Source of the DNA: Paramicrosporidium saccamoebae
Taxonomy: Eukaryota; Rozellomycota
DNA: 64,000 bases
Direction: 5' to 3'
Assembly (NCBI GenBank): GCA_002794465.1
Contig: MTSL01000072.1
Coordinates: 1 to 64,000, forward strand
This document shows positions 20,039 through 30,807 of this stretch, in pieces. Positions within the stretch are counted from its first letter, which is position 1. The number at the start of each line of letters is the position of its first letter. The translations under genes and the position numbers were made by a program. The notes below the pieces were generated by a model. It was not told the origin of the DNA and made no database searches. It was given only the letters and a program-made list of their open reading frames with translations.

Positions 20039-21976
20039 TTATAATGGGATGGTTTGGAGCGTTTGAAGGAAACCTTTGAGATCCTCCGACTTGACCTCAA
20101 TCATGGCCGAATCGAAGCCGTCGTGTTTGACTCGAGCGCGTACCATCTGCGCCGCCCGTCGGAACGTAACCCCAAAGCAATTCCTGCTCGATTCTTCGCC
20201 GCCCCCATTGTTGGTCCAGACGACCACCAGGTACGTGTCTGTGAGAGCCTGGAAGGCCGCCAGTAGGAGCGGCGTCTGTGCCCGCTTGGAACCCCGTGTG
20301 GCTTCGGAAAGGAATAAAGTCAGCTTGGTCAACGAGAGGGGGTGGTTGGAGAGCCAAGCCAGATCAGAGCTGTGTCGCAGGACCACATATCGGAATCTCC
20401 TCCCATACCGCAGCAGACGATGCGAGAGTATGGTGGTGGCCTCGTGTAGAATAATCTGCTGCTGCTTCATGGCCAGGTCAATGCCACGCTTCAGCTTTTC
20501 TATGTGCTGACTACGACAATTAGAACAAAGATTGCCAGTACTAGTCTAATGCATCAAATGCATAATAAAAATTCTTCACCCAAATAGGAGACGCATCCTC
20601 CACTGGATCATTTCCACTCAGGTTGCAGTACTCTATGGCACTATACGGTGCCTCTATGAGTGCCATCAGCGAGTAGACGGCATCGCTTGCAGACAGTCGC
20701 ATCACAAAACCAAAATCGCGAAGGAACGAGGGGATGGAAACATCGTTTATGCCAAACTCGGCGGCATGTTTGCTGATCCGGGATGGAAGAGACTCTTTGA
20801 GATCAACTTCCATGGAAGAGTAATCAATTTTACATTGGGCCAGGGGCACGCCCATCTTGACAATAAATGTCTCCAGCAGACGACGGCCCTTGTCTCTCCA
20901 GACGCCCAGCCGTGTCGCCATGTACCGAGAATGCAACATGCTGTTGAACAGTGTCCAATGTCGGGTCAACATGAATCGAAATTCGGGCTCATATCGTATC
21001 CGGCCATCCCGATTTGCAAAATCATCGGGGGCTCCACCTGAATCACGGTTTAGCAATAAGCAGCGTTCGCGCAGATATGTAATCTCTGCTTCGTATGCAT
21101 CCTTCCCGGTCAGCTCCATTATATGCTGTCCCGTCACCCCCAATATGGAACACCACAAATGGTCATTGCAGTTTCTGTTGAGAGAATCTGAAATGTCAAA
21201 AATTAATCGAGAAACAGAGGTCCCATAGTAGGATCCTTCTCGATAGTAGTCAAAGTACTTTTGTCGACAGGCCTCTCGATATTGCCGTTTTGATTCCTTA
21301 CTGATTGTTCGGACAGAAATATTACCGTCGTCTTTGTTTTCGTCAGCCTCATTACCATCTTCATCACCACTATTCTCATTGGCAATCTCCTCGGGATCCT
21401 CATCACTTTCTGACTCACTGGACGGCTCCGTGCCAAACTATACCAATTAGTTACTAGAATAGTGCAACCTTTGTAGCCTCAAAGGCCTGCTCTAAATCTA
21501 TCAAATTCTCTTCAATAAATCCATCATCAAAAATGACAAGTTGGCTGTTGCTGAAAATGTTAAAGAGTGAATATGGCCGATGACTATCCAGGACATATAT
21601 TGTCATCTCTGGGGAAACGGAGAGCAGTTCGGCTAAATCAACCGTTGCCCCACAATCGATCATGACCACTGATCTAATCTACAGACGTCATCAACTTATA
21701 GATGCCATACCTCATCTTTGCCCTGGAGGAAATTGTCATTCGCCTTGACAATGTCATCATAACCTGCCACCGGGACAACCTTGAACGGCACAAAATCGCA
21801 CTTTAGCAACTCCTACCTATTAAGCACGTCCTTCAAGGTACGGTGAGAATTCGAAGGGCACAAAGAGCGTCGACTGTGGGCGCGACAAGGATGAGGACGG
21901 AGCAGGTGCGCCCAGCAGCGTCCCTTTTGATGCGATGGTAGGCGGTGATTAGCTCGGGACGGCAGAGGTGGCCCAT
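20039..21976 (-). CDS. CDC45: CDC45, CMG helicase subunit
   Basis: Five exons, 21842-21976, 21711-21812, 21469-21678, 20542-21437 and 20039-20510, with four introns of 29-32 nt, give 604 aa. Landmarks in order: VLILVAPTVDALCALRIL (the DHH-like core), PVAGYDDI, VVMIDCGATVDLAELL, YVLDSHRPYSLFN, an acidic insert after SESESDEDPEE, YREGSYYGTS, LWCSILGVTGQ, and a C-terminal HRLLRYGRRFRYVVL block. CDC45 with MCM2-7 and GINS forms the replicative helicase. Every join keeps the frame and family order, so the model is firm. A CCAATCA box lies about 100 bp upstream (22076-22082). Confidence 0.93.
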
Positions 21977-22138
21977 GCTGCGGGGTAAAAGGACTACTGA
22001 GAAGGGAACAGCCGTCCGCTGGGCCGATAAGAAACGAGAATAATTGCGGATATTTCATGCGCGCCCTCGGTGCAACCAATCAGGCCATCCTACACCAATT
22101 CTACTCAAAGACTCGGTTGAACAGGTTTATTCTAAGGG

Positions 22139-23805
22139 CTATGGGAGACATTGGAGTCGTGACATCAAGATCGCATCGCCCATTGCCTTGACCTCCCACT
22201 CGTATCTCATCGGGAACTGCGCCTTGAGTGTCGGAAAAGCCAAATAGGATTGTCCCACCTCACGCACCACTGGAACCTGATATAGATGAGATCCAGGAGT
22301 GCTTCCCATATATGAATACACATTCCGGCGATAAGTTGAGGCGCCGGCAGTAAGGGCCTCCAATTGGCGCACATCGGCGACCGTCATATAAGAGATTTGA
22401 AAGTGTCGTGGGGTTGTGTCAGCGGGATCGATGGTCTGGTAGGAGAGATAGAAGCGATTGTCCCAAAGAAACGATTCTCCCGCACGCAGAGTGACGTCAA
22501 TGGCACGGAAGGCTGCCTTTTGATTGTCGATCCGGGTGGGCGGCTCGCGCTGCACAAGAAAGACAGTGCCGTACTTTAATTTCCGACTTGCGGTTCGGTT
22601 GACATTGTCCAGGCGACGCAGTCCATCGGTGCGGGACATTGGATAAAAGACGGCTCCGCCCATTGTAGCTTGGGTGGATACGGCACGTCGAGTCAGGTCA
22701 AATGGCTGCAAGTCGGTCATTCCCGTCCGTTTCGCAACCTGGTTAACGAGCTTTCGCTGATCCTCCCGATACGCTTCGAATGCAGCTAGAAGATGTCTCC
22801 TGATGGACACGAGACGAGACGTCTTGAGCCCAGTGGGACGGGCACCTGCATAGGACGCAAGAAGAGAGATTACACGGGTCGCTAGGGGCTGATTGGAAAG
22901 CCATTTGTTGTTATTCAGAACAAGCGTTACATCGCCGTTCCGTCGGTTTATGGCTACGGAATTGTTGATTATTGGGACTACTTCCTGATGCATATCACAG
23001 CGGATCTGCTTGAAAAACTGCAGTGCTTCCTGCAGCCGCTCCAAACTAGTGAATCCTTGTGATTGCAGCGTTGAAAGCACACCCTGCAGGGCGTTTCTAC
23101 TAAAGTCGCGATCCTCATTGCTTTGGTCTCGGTTAATTTGCAGTCCTAATTCTTCACACGTCCTGTGGAGGCGCTCCTTGGGCACTTCCAATAACGGATG
23201 TCCTACGAAATGCTCTCCTGCATGTCGATCGACGATGGGAAATGTATTAATAGACTTCATCCCTGCCAGTCCGTCGGTTCCGCTGCCGTGGGACATGCGA
23301 TACATCATTGTCACAATGTCGTCATCCAGATTGTGTCCCGTCAGCATTAGTCTGATTCCGTTCTTGCGGCACGCCTCCAGAAGCGCCCTATGACGTCGCT
23401 CACGGAGACACTCTAGCATCTGTCCTTTGGTCATCTTTTCCAATTCTTCTGGTTCCCATTGCATCCGCATGATTTCGCCGTCCACATCCAACGATTTTAG
23501 TGTCGACTGTATCTGTATCTCGTCCTCGGTGACGCCGGGAAAATTATGCTGTACAAATACGGCCATTATTTGTTCCTTTGGATACAGTTTTCGGGAAAGA
23601 GCCAGCAATGCCAGGCTATCCGCTCCCCCCGACAATGCCACTCCAATCCGTCCGACACCAATCAAACCTACGGGTTAGCATGCATAAGAGTTGTACGAGA
23701 GACTTGGGGACCAGCCTTTCTCATCATTTTTTGCATACAACTCCGGAACTCTTCCACACTAACAGCGGCTACAGGTCTCGCTCCCTTTAACATGGCGGAC
23801 TGCAT
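22139..23805 (-). CDS. TilS-like tRNA(Ile) lysidine synthase, probably mitochondrial
   Basis: Exons 23697-23805 and 22139-23667 (29-nt intron with GCTAAC) give 545 aa. The N-terminal PP-loop reads RIGVALSGGADSLALLAL and is followed by FVQHNFPG and LTGHNLDDDIVTMMYRMSHG, the ATP-pyrophosphatase motifs of TilS/MesJ. The C-terminal half is long and diverged. TilS converts the CAU anticodon wobble C to lysidine so the tRNA reads AUA; in eukaryotes it acts on organellar tRNA. The N-terminus (MQSAMLKGARPVAAVS) could be a mitochondrial presequence. Other PP-loop tRNA thiolases are less likely because the GGADS and HNxDD pattern fits TilS. Confidence 0.82.
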
Positions 23806-23854
23806 TCCAAAAAGGAAACGCCCGTGAGTGTATCTAAGGCCAGGGATAAAATAT

Positions 23855-24050
23855 CTCTCAGTGATTGTGAGCTAGTATCAACAGATTCCTAATAAGGAGT
23901 GTTTCATTAATTGTGAGAGTATATAAACAGCTACCTAATAAGGGGTGTTTCAGTAATTGTGAGTATTGTGTGCACTGTGTGTATTGTGTGTATTGTGAGT
24001 ATCGTGTATATCGTGTATATCGTACATGTCGTGTGTATCGTATGTAACGG
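23855..24050. repeat. Two-level tandem repeat at the 3' end of CPSF2
   Basis: Two copies of about 45 bp (from 23874 and 23918) share CCTAATAAGG, GTGTTTCA and TAATTGTGAG. They are followed by a run of roughly 9-bp variants of TATTGTGTG/TATCGTGTA up to about 24050. The array lies just beyond the CPSF2 stop and ends about 50 bp from the TilS start. Confidence 0.85.
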
Positions 24051-24073
24051 ACCAGATTCAAGAAAATTTGGAT

Positions 24074-26416
24074 TTATTGAAGAAAAGCGACGGAAGAATA
24101 CAGAATGGAGCGGACCGAGTAATATTCAGAACAGAGAGGTCCTTCCAGAGTGAGGGCCCCGCTGGCGTCCCTCCGGATAACCACTCGCCGTTCATCTACA
24201 CCACAGACCAGATCACCACTGTCAAAGACTGCAGGAATCTTTAATTCGTTCTGTATAAGTCGTCGCATCTCGCTGAGACGAGGGTCACCTATCATTATTG
24301 GGCTGGATTTGGATTCTACAGCGGTGAGGACAATCATGGCTGTGGCCCGTTTGGCACGAGGTTCCTCATCCACTTCACCGTCTTCGGGAATCTTTACCGC
24401 ACCTCTTACCCAAGCCAATTCGTACTCTCCAAGAAGCTGCAGTTGCAATTGGGAAATGAGCGATTCTGACAAAATGGCCTGCATCACATTCACTGCCGAT
24501 GATACAGTAACCGTTTCCATTAAACTTGGTGCAAAGATTTCCATGGTCCGGCTAGCAGTGGTTTGTTGGAAATGATTCAGCAAATAGTCGGTTGATTCGG
24601 GAGAGCCTCCTACGAGCAAAAGACGACGCGGCTGTACACGAGAATAGATGGTCTTTAGGGAGCGACCATCCGAAACTCCAGAGAAATCAACAAACTTTCG
24701 TGTGCTTTTGACAGCCACCTCGGAGGTTCGGGTGAGCCATTTCATTGGGATTGCGGGCTTCTTTTCCGGCTCTGGAATGGGAGCAATTGCCTGGATCAAT
24801 GGAGTTACAGGCACCGTAGCTTCTGTGGCTGAGCTGCTTACTTTCGGCCTGAAATCTGCGGGATCGACAAATTCGCCGTATGCATCAGACAGGTGTCGCG
24901 TCTCCCTAAATGGAAACACTTGGTGACGAAGTGGCACTCCCGACGGCAACATGGCCATATCGGGGGGAATCATGGGGTAGAATGGCGAGTTTATGGGTGA
25001 TGGAAGTACTTCTTGATTGACAAACCAATCTTGTCGGTAATCAGTCCAGTAGAAATTCTGCAAGGCAGCAGCACTGTTAATCTGTTCCTGTTCCAATTTC
25101 TTGGCCTGACCGGCGGCCTCTGTCTCTCCAACCTCTGTCTCCTCTTCACTTTCTGTTTCGTCTTCACGCTGGCGTTGCAATTGAGCAAAAGCAGCTTCGG
25201 CCGCTTCCAACTCGGTTGCTTCCCGCTCAGCCTCGCGGAACGTTTGTAATTCGTCGCCCTCCAAGGGCACTTGTTCGGAAAATGTAACAACAATATTGGT
25301 TCCCTTTGAACACGACAAAACCTTGGCAGCCATTGATTCGGCATCTGATTTCGTGGTAAAGATGACGGCGGAGGAGGACTGCGCCAAAATCTCTGGCAGC
25401 AATGTCAAAGCAAAGCCTGTATCAAGAGAGGACAGACTGGCAATGACCATTTTGGGACCAGCCACCGACGCAACTTGGTCCAGAGAATGAACAATGCGCA
25501 CTGCCCGAAGATCAAAAGGGTTGCTGCGATCCTGTTCAAAGATTTTGGCAAGAGTCTGGCTCGTCCATTCGAGCATTCCCTTGGCCAGATCAACTACTCG
25601 CTGGCTCTGATGAGACAGGAAGAAGACGGGATAGGACACTCTGTTACTCGTCCAATGGCTTTCTACCACCTGAAGAATTTCTAACGAACGTCCTGCCGAA
25701 TCTACTGGAACAAGTACGGTCCCGCCGGCCTTTAGGGATGCCATGGCTGCCTCAACAAAATCTGAATCGCGTTGTTTCCTGGCAGAGTGCACTTCCAACG
25801 CACCTTTGGCGTCGGCAATCAGCAACGACGGCCTCTGCACACAGTCCAATGCCGCTCCATCCAAATGAGCCTCTTTTTTGTGGTTAAAATCGACTGCATA
25901 GAAAATCTCTTCGGAATGTCTCCGTATCCTCCAGATTGCGCCTCCGAGGGTGTGGCCTGCCGAGACGGGAGTCACTTGGATGCCTGCTGTTGTGAAGGAC
26001 TGCGAGTAGCGCAGCATGGTGATCCGCTCAAAGGCAGTATCAATTTCGTCTAGAGACACTGCGGGTGCAGTGCCCGTTGCTTGATAGTGCGATTGGTAGG
26101 CGTCATAGAGAGTGACTAGACCCAGGTGGTGGACGGGCACAGTGGCAAGGACTGGACAGCTTAGCTCCATCATGGCAAGAAGCTGGGGAAGGGCACCACA
26201 ATGCTCCAAGTCACCATGGGAGAGCAGGATAAGGTCGAGGTGGCGGGTCAGTTTCTTCAAAGCATGCAGATGGGAGACCGAGAAGGAGGGAGTGCCACCC
26301 ACATCAAGAAGGATGCGTGCCTGGTCAATTTCAAGCAAATAGCATGACGGTGCAAATTCCTGACGACAGCCACTAATTGGAGTGACCTTGACAATGGCAG
26401 TGGAGACATCCCCCAT
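24074..26416 (-). CDS. CFT2: CPSF2/CFT2 cleavage and polyadenylation factor subunit
   Basis: A 780-aa single-exon protein beginning MGDVSTAIVKVTPISGC, equivalent to the CPSF2 start. The metallo-beta-lactamase fold is degenerate (LSHGDLEHCGALP instead of HxHxDH), as expected for the non-catalytic CPSF100 subunit. AGHTLGGAIWRI, YAVDFNHKKEAHLDG and the beta-CASP region FLSHQSQRVVDLAKGMLEW follow. An acidic, Glu-rich insert and a conserved C-terminal region complete it. It partners CPSF73 in pre-mRNA 3' end cleavage. I used ATG 26416. The stop is part of AATAAA. The divergent CSL4 start is 33 bp away. Confidence 0.94.
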   Translation of the reverse strand: MGDVSTAIVKVTPISGCRQEFAPSCYLLEIDQARILLDVGGTPSFSVSHLHALKKLTRHLDLILLSHGDLEHCGALPQLLAMMELSCPVLATVPVHHLGLVTLYDAYQSHYQATGTAPAVSLDEIDTAFERITMLRYSQSFTTAGIQVTPVSAGHTLGGAIWRIRRHSEEIFYAVDFNHKKEAHLDGAALDCVQRPSLLIADAKGALEVHSARKQRDSDFVEAAMASLKAGGTVLVPVDSAGRSLEILQVVESHWTSNRVSYPVFFLSHQSQRVVDLAKGMLEWTSQTLAKIFEQDRSNPFDLRAVRIVHSLDQVASVAGPKMVIASLSSLDTGFALTLLPEILAQSSSAVIFTTKSDAESMAAKVLSCSKGTNIVVTFSEQVPLEGDELQTFREAEREATELEAAEAAFAQLQRQREDETESEEETEVGETEAAGQAKKLEQEQINSAAALQNFYWTDYRQDWFVNQEVLPSPINSPFYPMIPPDMAMLPSGVPLRHQVFPFRETRHLSDAYGEFVDPADFRPKVSSSATEATVPVTPLIQAIAPIPEPEKKPAIPMKWLTRTSEVAVKSTRKFVDFSGVSDGRSLKTIYSRVQPRRLLLVGGSPESTDYLLNHFQQTTASRTMEIFAPSLMETVTVSSAVNVMQAILSESLISQLQLQLLGEYELAWVRGAVKIPEDGEVDEEPRAKRATAMIVLTAVESKSSPIMIGDPRLSEMRRLIQNELKIPAVFDSGDLVCGVDERRVVIRRDASGALTLEGPLCSEYYSVRSILYSSVAFLQ

Positions 26417-26449
26417 CTTAACAGTGAGGCCAGGCCTGGTCTCCTTGTC
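26417..26449. promoter_or_regulatory. 33-bp divergent spacer between CPSF2 and CSL4 start codons
   Basis: Only 33 bp separate the two ATGs. Both 5' untranslated regions, or the promoter elements themselves, must therefore lie inside this gap or overlap the neighbouring coding sequence. No TATA or CCAAT box is visible inside it. Confidence 0.7.
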
Positions 26450-27022
26450 ATGCAAGTGCTTCCGGGTTCCTTACTACAAGTGACAGGTGATGTGGAGCTT
26501 GGTGAGGGACTATACCGCCGAAACGGATGCATCTACGCTTCCCGTGTGGGCACTGTTGCCACGGTTGACGACAAGCTGCTCCAAGTAACAAGTCGTCGCA
26601 CCAACCACTCACTCCTTCCCTCCATCGGCCAAACAATAATTGGTACCGTCACCCGTCTCACCACTCGTTACGTGGGCATTGATATTTCTGTGCTAGAAAC
26701 CACTCCTCCCGTCTACCTTGAGGAGCCCTTTAAGGGAACACTGAGGGGACAGGATATATGGCCACCAGAGGATAAGGAGGCACCCACGCAGATGAACTTG
26801 GCAATGAGGCCAGGCGATCTAGTAAGGGCGCGGATCATTGGAGTAGGAGATGCTAGTGCGGGATTCCTGCTGTCAACAGCCATAGATGAGACGCTGGGAG
26901 TAGTGTTTTCTAAGTGTGCATCCACGGGCGAGCCCTTGGTGCCAATATCCTGGAACGAAATGGTGTGCTCCAAAACGGGAATTAAAGAGCATCGCAAACC
27001 TGCCAAGCCCTCAAATAAATAA
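26450..27022 (+). CDS. CSL4: CSL4 exosome cap subunit (EXOSC1)
   Basis: A 190-aa single-exon protein. The N-terminal domain starts MQVLPGSLLQVTGDVELGEG and contains GCIYASRVGTV. The S1 domain follows: LLPSIGQTIIGTVTRLTTRY, then the PGDLVRARIIGVGDAS turn, with ISWNEMVC near the end. Csl4 sits on the exosome ring and helps recruit the nuclear cofactors. It lacks the C-terminal Zn-ribbon cysteines. The stop overlaps AATAAATAA. It is divergent from CPSF2, pairing an RNA-decay gene with an RNA 3'-end-formation gene. Confidence 0.93.
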   Translation: MQVLPGSLLQVTGDVELGEGLYRRNGCIYASRVGTVATVDDKLLQVTSRRTNHSLLPSIGQTIIGTVTRLTTRYVGIDISVLETTPPVYLEEPFKGTLRGQDIWPPEDKEAPTQMNLAMRPGDLVRARIIGVGDASAGFLLSTAIDETLGVVFSKCASTGEPLVPISWNEMVCSKTGIKEHRKPAKPSNK

Positions 27023-27281
27023 TTCCGTGTACCACCCACTGTTGCATCGATGTATACTCTGACAATAGCCATCTATTTATTTGGCGTCGATACAAACTCT
27101 CATTACAATGGGAATTATATTGTTATGTGGCGAGGAAGGTGCTAATACATGGGTACATAAGAGTATTAATCGTCCTATTTCTCGTCTTTCGCCTCTGATT
27201 CTTCTTTCCACATTTGGTTTACCAAATATCACCCAGATGATCATTCTATAACTCTATACAACTACCAGACTCACTGATTAG

Positions 27282-27350
27282 GACATTATTGATAATTCTA
27301 TTTACTGATGGTCACTGCCTGGATTCTATTTACTAATGGTTACTGCACTT
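27282..27350. repeat. Duplicated 3' end of the UTP22 gene
   Basis: The last codons and stop of UTP22 (CTATTTACTAATGGT on the plus strand, 27326 onward) reappear immediately downstream as CTATTTACTGATGGT around 27298, giving about two units of 28-30 bp. Both copies are followed by ACTGC. Confidence 0.8.
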
Positions 27351-30319
27351 ATTAGATCACCACCAATCTTTCTGATGACGCTTGCAGTGTAGTCCTTGTC
27401 CAACGTCTCGTCAACAGCCACACCGATAAACTCGTCTCCTCGGTAAAAAGTGGCTTCGGGAAGTGACTTTTCCAAATCGGCAATCAACAACTCGTAAGCA
27501 TCAAAGCCAGGTAGGGCACGAAGGAATCTGGCCTCAGAGGAACCATTCGTAATCACGGCAGCTATTCTCTTGGTGGGTCTCTCAAGGTCGGCCAGAGTTA
27601 TGATGAGATTAAACCGAGAAGGGGAAGGCCGGAACATGATGCACATGTCTTGTTCGTCGTTGCCGAGGAGGTTCAATGTCGCCCCAGCGAGTTGTTGCAA
27701 ATGTCCCAATTCTTGAACAGTGAGCTTGGACATTGTAGACCAGATGCAGACAGATCCATCCGTTTCGTAGGATGGAGCAATCCAAAGGGCTGGACGATCA
27801 GAAGCGTCCGAATAAGCCATCTCAGCCTTTTCCCAAGACTTGGAATCGGTTCTCTCAAAATCAACCAACAATGGAGCCCTATCCCATGTATGCCGCATCA
27901 GCAGGGTCAGTACTGCTGCAAACCCTGTAACCACAGAATTAGGGGGAGAGTCGCGCAGGAAGACGTACGCACAGAGCAGCTCGCATAATTCCTCTCCCAC
28001 CTGGCCGAAATACATTTGAGATGCCAGCCATTTCTTGAACAACCTGCACGTCGGCGCAAAGACTGAGTCTCCAAGCGCAAGTGCACCGATCATCCTGGCA
28101 TGTTTTGGCATCTGCTCATTTCGTCGTTCTACAATCCGAGTGTCCAGTCCGTGGAAGGCCATTAATTGGACTTCTGATTCATGATGTATGTAGCATCTGA
28201 ATACAAAGCCTCCCGAAAGCACATCGAAAAATTCAGAGGACATGCTGCATTGTAGGCCAAAGTGATCGGAGAGGTGACGACAAATTTGAACTGCAAAGGC
28301 TTGCTTGGCGTATTTCAATCCGTAGAACTCGTCGGGCCAGCGGGTACTCCCCTCAAGATATACGAGGAGCTCTACAACGGCTCGCTGGGGAGGGAGAGTC
28401 CCCTTATTGGGGAATAAATCATTGTCCTCGATTGCTTCAGGCGGGGCGATACAGGTCAATCTCCCAGTTGTGCTGATGGTTTCACAACGGGAGATGGACA
28501 ATGGTAAGCTTGCAATGGACCGCATGGTCTTGGTAAAATGCTGCAGTGCATCCTGTAAAGGAGCAAACACAGCATTTGAAGACCAGGCAAAGTCAAGTGC
28601 CATATCGACGCATGACATTGAGTCGGTCTGGAAATGCTTGGAGATTACAAAGTCGACAATATCTGGACAGACGTGATGACGGCATTCTCTCATCTTGTCC
28701 CATGCGACAGCTTCCCGAATAGAACCATCTTGGAACCGACGCAACTCTGATCGTTCCTGCCAGAAATGTCTAAACTGCTTTACACCCTCAACATTGTCGG
28801 CCAGCGGCCCCAATTCGACAATCCTCTGGCATTCATCGCGATTGAAGATGAGGCCTATCCCAATGGAATCCACTGGAGATGCGAGCATCGAATTCAAAGA
28901 CACAGAGGGGGATGCTGTGGAATGAACAAAAATATGCTTGGCTCTTGAATTCAGTCCATACGCCAGCTTTTTGGAAATCATCTTGACACGGGCAATCTCG
29001 GGCACAAATTGGCCGAGATAATGTTGAATATTGGCTTGTACATCTGGCATCCATGTGAAATCCGACACCCGGTAGTAGGCATCGTATCTGGCCACCGTGC
29101 TATCAGGGAGTAAGAAGAGCGAGTTAAAGTCCGGGCTAGGCTGGTTGAGACAATACAGCGCCTGCTGGGCATCATGGGTCACTTCAATTGCAACTTCGGC
29201 AGTCCAGTCAAAGAGAATGTTCATCCCCATGATGGGTTCCACTAGACATGCTGCAAACGCAGTACTATAGACAGAAGATGCAAAATCTTCCGGATGGGGA
29301 GTATCAAGTTGCGCCATGAATATGGGTTTCGTCCAATCCGTCTCGCTGAGCAGCGACATTACTGCTTTGAATATTTGCATATCGCTCATGTCGGTGCTTA
29401 TGCGCCCATTTTTGGCGAGGAAGATGCAGAACATGGTGAATTGGAAGCCTGAAAAATGGAAATTATGGCTCGGATAGCCGCGTTGCTGTGCCCAAGCCTT
29501 TCCGAGTTTGATGGCATCCCTTAGGGCAGGATATTTTTTGCATTCCGTGTGGATCAGTTTCAAGTGCGACACCATGGTCATTTCTGATTGCAAAAGCGAG
29601 TTATATACTGGCGTTGGTGGTTCTGCAGTTCCCTCAAGTTCAAGACTCCTCTTGGGCTGCTGGGCATCTTCAGAACCCAGAAACGCTCCCCTCCGGACGA
29701 GGTTTTTGCTAGGTGAGAATCTGTGCGTCTTGAAGAATCCCGACGGCAGCGATGCATGGATACAAAGCTCCATGTCGCAGTTCTTTGGTTTGACTATGAG
29801 TAGTGGCTTCAGGACATGTCCACGATATGATTTCCATCCAAAAACGGCACCTTGCAGTTCGGGCATTTTTTGTAGACACTCGGCAAGTTTGGCCAAATAG
29901 AATGCGCGCTTCAGAAAATAACGATAATTAACCTCGTCACGCTCCTCTAGCAGCTCCTTGGGGATTCCAACAGAAATGTCTACATTGGCAGGTGACACCA
30001 TTGTCTCTAACAGCATGCTCCCAACCACCGTCACGTTGGTGGGCGGCATGACGGCAAACCTTAGTTTCTCGCGCTCTGGGGACCCCACTTTGGGCAGACC
30101 GACGAAGGGGACGCGTATCTTTTGCTGCTTTGACCATTGAAGGACATCTTCCACCTACAAAATCAGAGCTGTGGATCAGATTACCGAAAGACTAGAAACT
30201 GCCACAAGCTTTTCTATATTCTCCTTGATCGCATGCAAAAGATCCGAGACTGCCTTGCTGCTTGGTTTGGTCAACTTTTCCGCGTCTCGACCAGACTTTG
30301 TCCTTTTCCCTGAACTCAT
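27326..30319 (-). CDS. UTP22: UTP22/NOL6 small-subunit processome protein
   Basis: Exons 30185-30319 and 27326-30154 (30-nt intron) give 987 aa. The Nrap signature is clear: FAVMPPTNVTVVGSMLLETM, VDISVGIPKELLEERDEVNY and RYFLKRAFYLAKLAECL, with later blocks GFQFTMFCIFLAKNGRIS and RFRRFQDGS-like HFWQERSELRRFQDGS. UTP22 belongs to the UTP-C module of the 90S pre-ribosome; the fold is an inactive nucleotidyltransferase tandem. The start MSSGKRTKSGRD is chosen for its charged character. An alternative upstream exon with a TACTAAC-containing intron could extend it. MPP10 and EBP2 in this window act in the same pathway. Confidence 0.92.
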
Positions 30320-30807
30320 CGGACAGGTCAGCCGGGGTTCACAACTGACAATGAATCTATAGAACATGTCAAGTGTGAGGATAAAAGCAGAGATTTTGTT
30401 AGTAAACGGAGACGATTTTCTTGTTAAAGCTCGTGGCGCCATTACATATTGACACTCTCATCAACATACTGGATTGTGGAGATGGCCATCTGGGCTGGGG
30501 CCACCAATAATAAACGATTATTATTGTGTGACGTAGAAGACTGATTAGTTGGGTGTTTGAAGATAGTTCACTAGTTTGGAGAAGATCTGGTTGTGTGCTA
30601 AAGTGGATCGCTTTGCTGAATATTTGAAGATTATTACTATGCAACTCGGGAGACTATAAAAGGGCCATTGGATTAAAAATGAACGGGTTCTCTTCCCGCT
30701 TGACAAAGTCCGTGGTATTATCCCCACCATGCGACAGTTGGATAGATTGTTTATTCGAATTCTTGATTCGCAAATATACTCGTTCATATTAAACTAATAC
30801 TAAACTA
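30320..30807. other. Intergenic region between UTP22 and the ENT transporter
   Basis: 488 bp. On the minus strand a frame at about 30440-30520 could splice in phase to the UTP22 start through an intron of about 90 nt carrying TACTAAC, adding a N-terminal segment. I rate this as unproven. A TATA-like CTATAAAAG occurs near 30653. Otherwise it is AT-rich with no conserved gene or RNA. Confidence 0.4.
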
